A stretch of 64,000 nucleotides of DNA, taken from the NCBI GenBank assembly GCA_039707655.1, contig CM077671.1, positions 301,506,509-301,570,508 of the forward strand, in the 5' to 3' direction. The stretch is from Elymus sibiricus (taxonomy: Eukaryota > Streptophyta > Magnoliopsida > Poales > Poaceae). The position numbers were made by a program, and so were the translations under genes. The notes below the pieces were generated by a model. It was not told where the DNA came from. It worked only from the letters and a program-made list of their open reading frames with translations, and made no database searches. Below are positions 1 to 10,897 of the stretch, piece after piece (position 1 is the stretch's first letter; each line of letters opens with the position of its first letter).

Positions 1-247
1 TGCCACTCGGATCGCAGACAGCATCGACCTGGACACCTTCGTCCAAGAAGTGCCCCAGCCCGAGTGATCGTCGAGTTTTAAACTCTTTAAACTTTTGCCT
101 CGGAATGCCGAGTGGTAACTGTAACCGTAAAACTTCGAATGAGCCAGAGGCTCCTGTCGTTAAGACTTTTATCCGTACTCTTATCTCGAGTGATGCAGTT
201 TTTATTTGCCTTGGTTTCATTCGACCTTTGCTTTTTGGATGTTTACG

Positions 248-1632
248 CTTAGGCGACGTGGGGTCGCAGCTAAGTCCCCGAGTGTAGGCATGGCCCGCAC
301 TCGGAATTGTTCAAGGGAACAATGATGGTCCTGTCCATCTTAGAGTCCGAGTGTGGAGGATGTCCCACTCGAGACAGTTTATGACTTAGGCGACGCGGGG
401 CCGTAGCTAAGTCCCCGAGTGTGGGTGTGGCCCGCACTCGGAATTGTTCAAGAGAACAATGATGGACTTGTCCATCCTAGAGTCCGAGTGTGGAGGATGT
501 CCCACTCGAGACAGTTTATGACTTAGGCGACGCGGGGCTGCAGCTAAGCCCCCGAGTGCGGGCGTGGCCCGCACTCGGATTTGTTCGTGAGAACAATGAT
601 GGTCCTGTCCATCTTAGAGTCCGAGTGTGGAGGACGTCCCACTCGAGACAGTTTATGACTTAGGCGACGCGGGGCCGCAGCTAAGCCCCCGAGTGCGGGC
701 GTGACCCGCACTCGGAATTGTTCGTGAGAACAATGATGGTCCTGTCCATCTTAGTAATGATGGTCCTGTCCATCTTGGAGTCTGAGTGTGGAAAATGTCC
801 CACTCGAGACAGTTTGTAACTTAGGCGACGCGGTGTCGCAGCTAAGCCCCCAAGTGTGGGCGTGTCCCGCACTCAGAATTGTTCGAGAGAACAATGATGG
901 TCCTATCTATCTTAGTAATGATGGTCCTGTCCATCTTGGAGTCTGAGTGTGGAAGATGTCCCACTCGAGACAGTTTGTAACTTAGGCGACGCGGGGCCGC
1001 AACTAAGCCCCCGAGTGTGGGCGAGACCCACACTCGGAATTGTTCGAGAGAACAATGATGGTCCTGTCCATCTTAGTAATGATGGTCCTGTCCATCTTGG
1101 AGTCCGAGTGTGGAAGGTGTCCCACTCGAGGCAGTTTGTAACTTAGGCGACGCGGGGCCATAGTTAAGCCCCCGAGTGTGGGCGAGACCCGCACTCGGAA
1201 TTGTTCGAGAGAACGATGATGGTCCTGTCCATCTTAGTAATGATGGTGCTATCCATCTTGGAGTCCGAGTGTGGAAAATGTCACACTCGAGACAGTTTGT
1301 AACTTAGGCGACGCGGGGCTGCAGCTAAGCCCTCGAGTGTGGGCGTGGCTTGCACTCAGAATTGTTCGTGAGAACAATGATGGTCCTGTCCATCTTAGTA
1401 ATGATGGTCATGTCCATCTTGGAGTCCGAGTGTGGAAAATGTCCCACTCGGGACAGTTTGTAACTTAGGCGACGCGGGGTCACAGCTAAGCCCCCGAGTG
1501 TGGGCGTGTCCCGCACTCGGAATTGTTCGAGAGAACAATGATGGTCCTGTCCATCTTAGTAATGATGGTGCTGTCCATCTTGGAGTCCGAGTGTGGAAGA
1601 TGTCTCACTCGAAATAATTTTTAACTTAGGCG
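248..1632 (-). repeat. Tandem array in the 3' untranslated region of T1 (137-bp and 161-bp units)
   Basis: The marker CTTAGGCGACG starts at 248, 385, 522, 659, 820, 981, 1142, 1303, 1464, and again with one change (CTTAGGCGATG) at 1625. The first three intervals are exactly 137 bp and the next six exactly 161 bp. The 24-bp difference is an extra copy of a short segment containing TAATGATGGTCCTGTCCATC. Each unit also carries CCCCCGAGTG and CACTCGG motifs. The array lies between the integrase C-terminus and the missing 3' LTR of T1. Short reading frames inside it are produced by the repeat and are not genes. Confidence 0.93.
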
Positions 1633-1797
1633 ATGCGGAATCACGGCTAAGCGTTTTACACCCACTGGGGGTGACACAGGAGATTGATTCACCGGAGTGA
1701 AAAGAGTTAAATTTTGATAAAATATAAAGGAGCGAAACTTTATTCATCGAGATCACTCGGATTCATTACTGGAATGACAAACTAAAGTAGTTATGTT
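1633..1797. other. Spacer between tandem array and integrase end of T1
   Basis: A non-coding T1 segment joins the repeat array to the end of the integrase frame. I see no motif in it. Confidence 0.6.
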
Positions 1798-2773
1798 CTA
1801 GGTGTAGAACTTGCGAAGCAGGTCCGCGTTCCAAGTTCGGGGCTCTTCTATGCCATCTTCGATGTTGTAGAGCCGGTAAGCTCCATTGTGCAGGACTTTG
1901 GAGATTGCATATGGCCCCTGCCACGGAGGCGCTAGCTTGTGGGGTTTTTGCTGGTCCAGTCGGAGGACAAGATCTCCTTCCTGAAAAGCTCGGCCCTGGA
2001 CGTGTCTGTCATGGTAACGCCTCAGATCTTGCTGATAGAGCGTCGATCTGATGAGGGCTAGCTCTCTCTCTTCCTCTAAAAGTTCAAGGCCATCTTGACG
2101 TGCGGCTTCAGCTTTGGCTTCATCATACAGTTCCACTCGGGGGGAATTGTGCTGAAGATCACTCGGCAGCACAGCCTCTGATCCGTACACCATGAAGAAA
2201 GGTGTGCGCTTCGTAGAGAAGTTTGGGGTTGTCCGAATGCCCCATAAGACAGATGGCAATTCTTCGACCTAGGCTCCTGCAGCATACTTCAGGTCTCTCA
2301 TCAATCGAGGTTTCAGACCTTGCAGAATCATTCCATTTGCACGTTCTGCCTGTCCATTCGACTGCGGGTGAGCCACTGAGGCATAATTAACCTGAGTACC
2401 TTGAGAGAAACAGAATTCACGGAACTCATCCGAGTCGAAGTTCTTCCCATTATCCATGATAATATCATGCGGCACGCCGAATCTGAAGTTGATCTGCCGA
2501 ATGAAACTGACGGCAGTACCTGCATCCAAACTCTTGATGGGCGTGAATGGCCAGGTGAGCGGGATCGTCTTGAGCGCTCATGCAGGCTTGTGGGATTTAT
2601 TCTTGTAGAATTGGCACCCGACGCACAGGCCCACCAAGTCCCTTGCTGCTTCATTGGCTCGGCGCCAATAAAAACCCGCTCAGAAAGCCTTTGCCACCAG
2701 TGTCCGAGAGGACGCATGGTGGCCGCAGGTTCCCGAGTGGATTTTGTGTAAGATTTGCAGCCCTTGCTCTGGG
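1798..2773 (-). pseudogene. T1 integrase, core and C-terminal part (broken)
   Basis: The minus-strand translation gives the integrase of T1 downstream of the T2 insertion. Visible are part of the zinc-binding segment (CVGCQF), the second catalytic Asp (MDNGKNF), the catalytic Glu (NGQAERANG), and the typical C-terminal blocks VLWGIRTTP, FFMVYGSEAVLP and GPYAISKVL. The segment between TWPF and TPIKSLDAG lacks about 34 residues compared with the T2 integrase, in frame. That removes the block holding the first catalytic Asp (GLDMVGP in T2). In-frame stops occur in the PA*AL context near 2580 and as TAG near 2270. The upstream part of this gene continues at 10898 beyond T2. The DDE enzyme cannot be functional. 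Confidence 0.88.
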
Positions 2774-2778
2774 GAGAT
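2774..2778. repeat. Target-site duplication of T2, left copy (GAGAT)
   Basis: GAGAT directly precedes the left LTR of T2 and recurs directly after the right LTR at 10893-10897. A five-base duplication is normal for LTR elements. Confidence 0.95.
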
Positions 2779-3249
2779 TGAGGGAGTCCTGGTTTAAGGG
2801 GTCCTCGGATAGCCGACCTATTTCTATGGGCCGGACTATATGGGCCGCTGGATGAGTAATGAATGATCAAGGGCCCCGTCGCCAAGGTGGAGGTTTCAAG
2901 GAGCCGTGGCGTGTCTTCCAAGATGTGGACAGTAGATAGGCATGTTTTTTCCCTTTGCTGAGCAACCGACCATGTGTAAACCCTAGGTACCCCCGACGTC
3001 TATATAAGCCGGAGGGTTTTAGGTTGTAGACCAAGAGAACTCATCTAGGGTTTTAGTCATACGATCTCGAGGTAGATCAACTCTGTAATCCTCATACCAT
3101 CAATATAATCGATCAGGATGTAGGGTATTAACTCCATAGGAGGGCCCGAACCTGGGTAAAACCGTGTCCCCTTCGTCTCCTGTTACCATCGATTCTAGTC
3201 TCACAGCTCGGGACCCCCTACCTGAGATCCGCCGGTTTTGACACCGACA
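2779..3249 (+). repeat. T2 5' LTR
   Basis: This is a 471-bp LTR with TG...CA ends, matching 10422-10892 at about 97 percent. It contains a TATA-like box at 3001-3008 followed by the likely transcription start region. Confidence 0.95.
3001..3008 (+). promoter_or_regulatory. TATA box of the T2 5' LTR
   Basis: TATATAAG lies about 220 bp into the LTR, the usual position for a retrotransposon Pol II promoter. The same motif occurs in the 3' LTR. Confidence 0.75.
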
Positions 3250-3268
3250 TTGGTGCTTTCATTGAGAG
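3250..3268 (+). other. T2 putative primer binding site
   Basis: TTGGTGCTTTCATTGAGAG follows the 5' LTR directly, where the tRNA primer site should be. I did not match it to a specific tRNA. Confidence 0.6.
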
Positions 3269-3295
3269 TTCCGCTGTGATCGCCGGAAGGAATCG

Positions 3296-5218
3296 ATGGC
3301 TTGCCTTGTCACAAGCAGCGAGATCTGCACACAGGGGGTTTCCGCCCCAGATCAGATCCTTGCGAGCAGCGGCATCTCATCGCCCGCTTACCCGATTGGC
3401 CGTTCATGCCAGATCGGAAACTTTTCCCCCAATCAAGGAGTCAAGTTCGGAACCCTAGAGTTCGTCGCTGATCCACGGGGAGAACTCGTCTTGGTGGAAC
3501 CCTTAATCCATATGGAAGAGCCCGCAGATCTCGACGCATCGACGCCGAAGACGTTGGGCCCCGCCTCCGATGATGAGGTTGTCATCTCCGGACCGTCTAG
3601 ACCTCTCAGTCCGGTCATCGTGACCAGATCCACCATGGTTGAATAGAATCCGGGACTGCTCTTGCGTGACTCCGGAGCTGCGACGCCGCATACCGATCCC
3701 ACTCGCTTCAGCGACACGCATCCTACCATCGCCTCGTTTCTCAACGAGTTGTTTTACCGGATGGAGACCATGCGTATGGCCGATGACCAGATCCCGGTCT
3801 ATGACCGGCTCGGGCTTAAATCCGACGATAGGGAGATTCACATCCCCACGGTCACCCACCTCGTCGCCACCGTCGAGTGTCCGGCCGGGGGCTCGTCCCC
3901 CCAACAACCGGAATTAAGAACGGTTTATACCCCAGTCTCCGATCACCGAGACCTCGCCTGCAGCCTAGACTCTGGAGTTCGCGCCGGAGACAGGTCGTCG
4001 CCGTTCCCTAACCTTTCGCATAGTTCGGAGTCCATAGTTCGGAGTCCGTGGACCGATGAAGCAAAGGCGGCATTAGAAGAAATTAAAATACTCCTGGCAA
4101 GTAACCCCATACTCACAGCACCAGGCACAGCTGAGCCCATGTTATTATACATATCGGCCACCAACCAAGTTGTTAGCGTTGTGCTCATCGTCGAACGAGA
4201 GGAGGAGGGACACAAATTCCGGATACAGAAGCCGGTATATTACGTGTCAGAAGTCCTAACGCAATGCAAGTCAAGATACCCGCACTACCAGAAGATAGCC
4301 TATACAGTATTTATGGCATCGCGGAAACTCAGGCACTATTTTCAAGAGTGCTCGGTCACGGTGGCATCCGAAGTACCCCTGAACGATATAATCAACAACA
4401 GGGACACCACCGGCCGAATAGCTAAATGGGCAATTGAGCTCCTTCCTTTTGAAATCGCTTACAAGCCAAGACAAGCTATCAAGTCTCAAGTATTGGCAGA
4501 TTTCCTCGCCGAATGGACAGAGGCCGAACTCCCAAGGGAATATATTACATACTCCCACTGGACAATGTACTTCGATGGTTCTAAAACTTTGGCCGGACTG
4601 GGGGTTGGGGTTATCCTCACATCCCCCACAGGCGACAACGTCCGATACGTGTTGCAGATCATGTATGCCGACTCCAACAATGCAGCCGAATACGAAGCAC
4701 TATTGCACGGTCTTCGAATGGCAGCATCAATGGGCATACGCCGGCTCGAAGTACGGGGAGATTCCAACTTGGCCATCTCCCAAATCAACGGCGAATTTGA
4801 TGCCAAAAACCCGAAGATGGCGGCATATCGAGACGCCGTCCTCAAAATATCTGCACGGTTCGAGGGGCTGGAATTTCACCACGTCGCTAGAGACAACAAC
4901 CAAGCCGCTGACATACTGGCTCGCCTGGGGGCCAAACGCGACCCTGTCCCAAAAAACACCTTCCTGGAACGGCTCTTTAAGCCATCCGTGGTTTGGCAGG
5001 ACGATCACAAGGGCGCCGATCTAACCAGTGCGGACGAGGTTGTCCCCCCTATAAACGAACAAGACGATCAAATCATTGGCGGCTCCGTAATGGACGAAAC
5101 GCCTTCGGCTCACAAGGTCATGGCAGTAATCGCGCCATGGACCAAGCCCTTCCTCGCCTACCTTCTTCGCAGAGAGGTCCCCGATGATCAGACGGAGGCA
5201 CGGCGCATAATCCGGTGA
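3296..5218 (+). pseudogene. T2 gag N-terminus fused by deletion to RNase H
   Basis: One frame runs from an ATG at 3296 through gag-like N-terminal sequence, with an in-frame TAG at 3644, to about 4046. It then enters the connection/RNase H region at WTDEAKAALEEI without a frame change. RNase H motifs follow: MYFDGSKT (catalytic Asp), NAAEYEALLHGL (Glu), RGDSNL (Asp) and HHVARDNNQAADILA. The frame ends at a TGA at 5216-5218 in the middle of the polyprotein, where a sense codon is expected. Gag core, protease and RT palm are absent. The junction near 4019-4046 carries a tandem 14-bp repeat. Confidence 0.88.
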
Positions 5219-6369
5219 TCCAAAGCCTACAAAGTACACGAGGGTGAGTTATACAAGAAAAGCACCACCGGAATACTACAGCGGTGCATATCTGAGGAAG
5301 AAGGTCGGCAGCTCTTAGCCGAAGTCCACGCAGGGATGGGCGGCCACCACGCCACAGCAAGAGCCTTGGTCAGCAAGGCCTTCCGGGCTAGGTTTTTCTG
5401 GCCCACAACTCGGACTGGCGCCCAGTCGCTTGTCAAGCACTGCGTGGGATGCCAACTTTTCGCAAATCAAAGTCACATGCCCCCAACAGCTCTTTGGACT
5501 ATTCCGATTACCTGGCCCTTCGTGGTTTGGGGGCTGGATATGGTCGGACCACTTAAAGGGGGGACCAAGAAGAATAAATACCTACTAGTCATGGTGGACA
5601 AGTTCACCAAGTGGATAGAGGCAAAACCTGTCAAATCAGCCAAGTCCGGACCAGTAATCAACTTTATATCCGGCGTGGTACACCGTTACGGTGTTCCGCA
5701 CAGTATAATAACGGACAATGGATCCAATTTCACAGCCCAAGAGGTCAAAGACTGGTCGCAAAAATGGGCATTAAGCTCGATTACGCATCGGTTTATCATC
5801 CGCAAACCAATGGACAGGTCGAACGAGCAAACGGCCTCATTATGAGCGGCATTAAGCCACGTTTGGTCCGGTCTCTTCACGAGTCTGACTGTCATTGGGT
5901 TGAGGAGCTCGACTCCGTTCTATGGGGCCTGCGCACCACCCCGAATAGATCAACGGGATATACGCCGTTCTTCATGGTTTATGGGGCAGAAGCAGTCCTC
6001 CCCTGCGATATTATTCATGATGCGCCAAGGGTGCGCATGTACGAAGAAAGGGAGGCCGAGTTAGATCGGCAAGACGACTTGGACGCCTTGGAAGAAGAGC
6101 GCGACATAGCTCGGGCCCGTTCTACTTTTTACCAACAGCAGGCTCGGCGTTACCAGAGTAGGGAGGTCAGGGCAAAGGCGTACAACGTGGGTGAGCTCGT
6201 ATTGCGACTTTCGGAGAAGCAGAAGCATAAACTCAAGCCCAAATGGGAGGGCCCCTTCATAATCGATGAAGTACTCACGGGAGGGGCTTACCGTCTTCGG
6301 GCCACGTCGGATCACCGCCTTGAACCAAACCCATGGAACGCAGCTCGTCTCCGGCGCTTCTACGGATAA
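5219..6369 (+). pseudogene. T2 integrase (premature stop upstream, one frameshift)
   Basis: The translation shows a zinc-binding region (GGHHATARAL ... HCVGCQ), catalytic Asp 1 (GLDMVGPL, near 5537), Asp 2 (ITDNGSNF, near 5710) and Glu (NGQVERANG, near 5815). The C-terminal module VLWGLRTTP ... KWEGPFIIDEVL ends at the TAA after 6366. The reading frame shifts between about 5750 and 5770, near an A-rich stretch. The first half is in the same frame as the RNase H segment, so the TGA at 5216 is a simple nonsense change. All three DDE residues remain in the DNA but are split over two frames. Confidence 0.9.
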
Positions 6370-7436
6370 ACCGGTGTCGTCGCACTCTTTACACTTTATT
6401 TCATTATACTTTTTTCTTCCTTTATTTTCTACTTTCCCTCCCACCTTGATTTTTGGCAGGTTTGAACTCTTTCCTTTTCTTCCCAACTCTATGTTCGGCT
6501 CACTGACCTTGTACTAATATTTTCGGCATACACCTTTAAGTGTTGAATCCGAACATAGCACTTGGGGGCTTTTTCCCGAAGCCAATGCTTTCATATTATA
6601 AGCACTTATTCACAGTTATTGTGTCCGCATATTTTCCTTGTCAAAAGCCATTATATGCATCAATTCGAACTAAGACTTTGCCAAGCTGGGTTGCCTCGCT
6701 CCTGTGCTTACCCTCTACGTTGCCGATTGTTCGGCTAGAGGGTAAAGGGAGCACCTCTGCGATTGTTACGGTCGGGTCATCCGGATACGTACCTCAGACG
6801 GGTGAAGCCAAAAGCTAGCTATCTTCAGTAGACAATTGATTGGCTACGACGGAATCAATTAATAAGACTATGGTCGTTATGACCATTACTCGGGCTTCTT
6901 CTCTTACAAAAAGCCCTTAGTTGCATACTAACAGTATACGGCCTTCTACCTACGATTTACGTAGCACCCTGAAGAAAGGTATCGATCGAGGTACTATTTT
7001 CTTCAGAAGATGTTTCTTACGCTAAGCAGTAATATAACATGTCTCCCTGTGTGCTTTCTGTCTGTTCGTACCACATGGCCGGATTGCCTGATTCCCCGAA
7101 CATAATTCATTCCCCTAGGGTGATAAATTACAGGGAACACTCCCAAGCTCTTAGCACGGGAGGCCGAAGCCGATGGCCGGTTAAGACAAAGTTTACAACA
7201 CAGACGGAGTAATTCCTTGATTATTCGTACATAACTACATATAATCATACATCTGGCTGCCGATCGAGATTGACGATTATGGTGTCCAAGGAGCAATCTT
7301 CTTGTGAGAGACGGGCGGCAGGCATCACCTGGTCGTATACCAGGTGGAGCGACACTTCTTGTCCATCTGACCCTACCGGCCCAACCCGAGCCATACGCTC
7401 GGGATTAAGTCCGGTGTAGCGGGTCTTGATCATCGC
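6370..7436. other. T2 untranslated region between integrase and antisense ORF
   Basis: About 1 kb of non-coding T2 sequence. It has a pyrimidine-rich stretch near 6380-6490 and otherwise no recognisable structure on either strand. Confidence 0.6.
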
Positions 7437-8912
7437 CTACGCCTCTCGTGCTCCCTCTCGACAAGCTGATGTCTTCCACAGCTCGAACCTATTTCGGGCT
7501 CCCTTGAGCCGATCAACTAGTTCGGTCATCCCCTCCGGAGGTTGCTCGGCGGGCCACAATGCTTTCACCATGTTCTTCATGGCCTTCCGAGCCCGCTCTT
7601 GAAGGGCCGACAGCTCTTTCAAAAGGCTTCCCTGGTAGGATCCGATCTCTTCTTCGGGTCGCCCAGATAAGAGACCTGTACATGGGTCACGACATGCGTA
7701 TTATGCTTCATTTATAAGAAGTACATTCTGATGTTAGAATCACACTTACCGAACATGCCCCTCTGTAATTTCCGGTTCTCTCCTTGCGCCTGGGCCAATT
7801 GAGTCTTTAAGCTTTCAATTTCTTCGGCCTGCTATTTGTTCTCCTCCTTCAGGCGGTTCTTCTCTTCAAGGTGTCGTTGCAACAGACGATGGCCAGCCTC
7901 CTGCTGGGACTCGGCATATCGCTGTGATTCTCGGGCTACATCCAAATCTCTTTGTAACTGCCCTATTGATTCAGCTGCTACATAGTACCCTCGCGTCAGC
8001 ATGGGAATATACTAAGATTAGCAGTACAGATATACTCACCATGCGCCTCCCGAGTAAAGCTCTTCACTTGCTCTAACTCGGCCTTCACAGATTTGACCCG
8101 TGTTCGGCTGGCTTCCAGTTCCTTGGCCAGTTGCTCGCTTTGTTGCTTCAAGGCCTGCATCAGCAGTAAAACAACATACAAGGATCCTTAATTCGGTCGT
8201 GATGACCAATTTAAGGCTCGGGGGCTACTGGGTTTACATGAGTGTTCGGACTTTAATAACCGACTACTCACCTGCAGGCTGGACGATATCAATTTCATGG
8301 CCTCCCCGAACCCAGCCCGGGCGGCTCCGAGGTGCGCGTCCGCCGTACGCAGAGCACCAAACTCTTGTTCGGAGAAGGCCGGATGACGCAGGGCTTCTCA
8401 TCGCCACCGATGGTGCATGGCGCTTCCAACCTCAGATTTGGTGACGGATATGGCGTCACCAGAATCGGCCGGGGCTGGATTGACGGTGGGGGGCCCCCGT
8501 AGCGGGTTCGGCTTGAGCCGAAGGCCGGGAATCTTGAGCATCGCCGGACATTCTGGCGACATCCTCGGCAGGGGACGGCCGAACTCTTTGCCTGAATATT
8601 TTGACAAAGAAGTCTCTTGTGAGGCTTTATCAATCGTGATATTAAATCAAACGGTTGAGCGAAATACCTTTGGGACGAACTCGTAGGCGGGCTCGCCCGC
8701 ACAACCGGCTCACTTGTAGGATCCTTGTTGCTTTCCGACCCAGGCACTGCCGCCGCTGCCGACGTATGTCGTGTGGATCTACGGCGCTTGGGAGTAGGAG
8801 CCGGCGCGTTTGGGTCAGTAGAGGATACTTGCCTTTTGCGGGACGAGCTTTTCTTCTTCTTGCTTGCCGCAGGGGAAGGAAAGGATCCAGGGTAATCGGC
8901 TATTATAGCCAC
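7437..8912 (-). pseudogene. T2 antisense ORF, downstream part (basic and coiled-coil segments)
   Basis: Minus-strand frames continue the antisense ORF that starts near 10086. The segment at 8700-8912 is Ser/Lys/Arg/Pro rich (for example KKKKSSSRKR and TPKRRRSTRH), like a nuclear localisation stretch. The segments at 7996-8181 and 7437-7622 are rich in Lys, Glu, Leu and Gln with heptad-like spacing (SEQLAKELEASRTRVKSVKA) and look like coiled coil. Stops and frame changes separate the parts, and some may be introns. This layout (globular domain, basic linker, coiled-coil tail) matches my knowledge of antisense accessory ORFs in grass Tat elements. Function is unknown. Confidence 0.6.
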
Positions 8913-9126
8913 CTTGGAACCGTCAAGGCCCTCCTGGTAGAAAACCCCGTCTTTGAGCTCGATTGACAGATCCGGGTCATCATGGAAGCCCGGATCATCA
9001 TCACGGGAATAGTCCTCGGGCTGAGGGCCTGGACAGTTAACTGTCTCGATAAAGCTCCTCCATTCCTGTTCACATAAAGTTAAAGGCTTCGGCCAAAAAG
9101 GGACAAATTGAGAACCCGAACTGTGA

Positions 9127-10086
9127 TCACAAGGTTGAAAGGCTCACCCATTCGATGGGATTATGGCTGGAGTATCCCTCCTTCGTCGCCCGCCGAGTAA
9201 AGTCTTCTTGCTCTCCTTTGTATAGGTCGGCAAGTGCGGCAGCTAATGCCGTTTGATCGGCGGGGCCCAGTCTCCGGGAGCGTGTAGTGTCGCTCCCGTT
9301 GTAACGCCACAAGGGGTGTATCCTCTGTTGGAGGGGTTGGACGCACCGGGTGATGGCGGCAGCCATGACGTCTATCATGGTCTGTTTGTGATGGGCTAGT
9401 ACCCTCACACGGGCTGCTAAGCGCTGCACTTCAACGCTGTCCTCTTGGGACAGGCTCTTCGGGCGCTAGTTGTACCTTTTCTTCAAAGGGGCGTCGGAGT
9501 ATTCGGGCAAACCCCTCCGAGCTGGATCAAACAGGGGGACGTCCTCGATATAAAACCATTCTGAAGTCCATAGTTCGGACTCCTTCGGTGTTCCCACGGG
9601 ATATCCCGTCCCCGCTATGCGGCACACTTCGGCTCCTCCGACCTCAAAAATTGTCTTGTCTCGAGTTCGAGGGACGAGGCAGAAGTACTTCCTCCACAAT
9701 TCGAAGTGTGCCTCGCAGCCCAGGAACATCTCGCAAAGGGCGACGAAGCCCGAGATATGCAGAATCGACCCTGGGGTGAGGTGGTGGAGCTGGATTCCAT
9801 AAAACTCTAATAACCCTCTCAAGAATGGATGAATGGGGAACCCGAGACCCCGTAGGAGGAAGGGCACAAAACATACCTGCTCCCCCTTTTATGGGTTGGG
9901 GAAATTCTCCAGGAAGGCCTCGCCGTTGTATGAGGACAAACCGGCGCGGACAGCTGCCAGATCCGAGGAGGGAAGGTACCCTTGGGTCTCGAGGTCGCGT
10001 AGTCGAAGGAGGGACACGGAGCAGCTTGTCCAGTCCCCGGGACGGGATCCGTAAGGATGCGATGAAGAACCGGGGGCGCTCGCCAT
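9127..10086 (-). pseudogene. T2 antisense ORF, 'putative gypsy-type transposon' domain (Transposase_28-like)
   Basis: On the minus strand, from 10086, the protein starts MASAPGSSSH and runs through RDLETQGYLPSSDLAAVRAG and AFLENFPNP. After a frame change it continues with FLLRGLGFPIHPFLRGLLE, FYGIQLHHLTPGSILHISGF, HFELWRKYFCLVPR and SEWFYIEDVPLFDP. These blocks are characteristic of the family annotated as 'putative gypsy-type transposon' in grass genomes. A TAG at about 9466 interrupts the frame, which then continues to 9127 in the same phase. Its antisense position between integrase and the 3' LTR indicates an accessory gene of the element and not a host gene. Confidence 0.78.
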
Positions 10087-10421
10087 GTTTTGTTTGTGAT
10101 CTTTCGCTGGAGGCTCTTTTCGATGGGGAGGAAGAAGATATGGCTTGGACCACGATTCAGTTTGTTTAAGTGGGTGGTGTCTCCCTTGTGGGAGGGGTAG
10201 TTTTGTAAAAAGCTACTGAACCGCTCGCCTCCCCACGATGCGCGAGAATCAAGAAGCGCTATTACGGTGGACCCAGCAATCTCGCGACGTTTGGGATTTC
10301 ACCGATGACAGGGTGGTTGCCGAACAAGAAGGAATGGAGGGACTCGCCGCGCAAGTCGAAGACTTCGATGCACAAGATTGTCCGAATATACCTCGGCGTT
10401 GGAGGCTAGTCCGGGGGCGAC

Positions 10422-10892
10422 TGAGGGAGTCCTGGTTTAAGGGGTCCTCGGATAGCTGACCTATTTCAATGGGCCAGACTATATGGGCCGCTGGATGAGT
10501 AATGAATGATCAAGGGCCCCGTCGCCAAGGTGGAGGTTTCAAGGAGCCGTGGCGTGTCTTCCAAGATGTCGACAGTAGATAGGCATGTTTTTTCCCTTTG
10601 CTAAGCAACCGATCATGTGTAAACCCTAGGTACCCCCGGCGTCTATATAAGCCGGAGGGTTTTAGGTTGTAGACCAAGAGAACTCATCTAGGGTTTTAGT
10701 CATACGATCTCGAGGTAGATCAACTCTGTAATCCTCATACCATCAATATAATCGAGCAGGACGTAGGGTATTACCTCCATAGGAGGGCCCAAACCTGGGT
10801 AAAACCGTGTCCCCTTCGTCTTCTGTTACCATCGATTCTAGTCTCACAGCTCGGGACCCCCTACCCGAGATCCGTCGGTTTTGACACCGACA
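10422..10892 (+). repeat. T2 3' LTR
   Basis: This 471-bp copy with TG...CA ends is preceded by a purine-rich tract (CCGGGGGCGAC) that can serve as plus-strand primer and is followed by GAGAT at 10893-10897. Confidence 0.95.
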
Positions 10893-10897
10893 GAGAT
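10893..10897. repeat. Target-site duplication of T2, right copy (GAGAT)
   Basis: It matches 2774-2778 exactly. Confidence 0.95.

Larger units (their letters stand above)
2779..10892 (+). mobile_element. T2: Tat-clade Gypsy element with internal deletion and antisense ORF
   Basis: Two 471-bp LTRs (2779-3249 and 10422-10892) begin TGAGGGAG and end ACCGACA and are flanked by GAGAT. The plus strand carries the start of gag, then jumps directly to RNase H and continues into integrase. Most of gag, the protease and the RT palm are missing. Downstream of integrase lie about 4 kb with a minus-strand reading frame resembling the 'putative gypsy-type transposon' domain. By eye the LTRs differ at about 14 of 471 positions (3 percent). 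At the commonly used grass LTR rate of 1.3e-8 substitutions per site per year this is about 1.1 million years. The element inserted into the T1 integrase gene. Confidence 0.95.

Noticed and set aside
681..1617. Overlapping 60-66 codon frames on both strands
   Set aside because: They recur with the tandem repeat period and differ only as the repeat units do; they are by-products of the array.
248..1632. CRISPR-like array
   Set aside because: The units are head-to-tail repeats without unique spacers, inside a plant retrotransposon.
2328..2921. 197-codon minus-strand frame
   Set aside because: It crosses the T1/T2 LTR junction at 2779 and is out of phase with integrase, so it is an accidental chimera.
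8100..8966. Plus-strand frames in the T2 3' region
   Set aside because: They oppose the antisense accessory ORF and have no motif.
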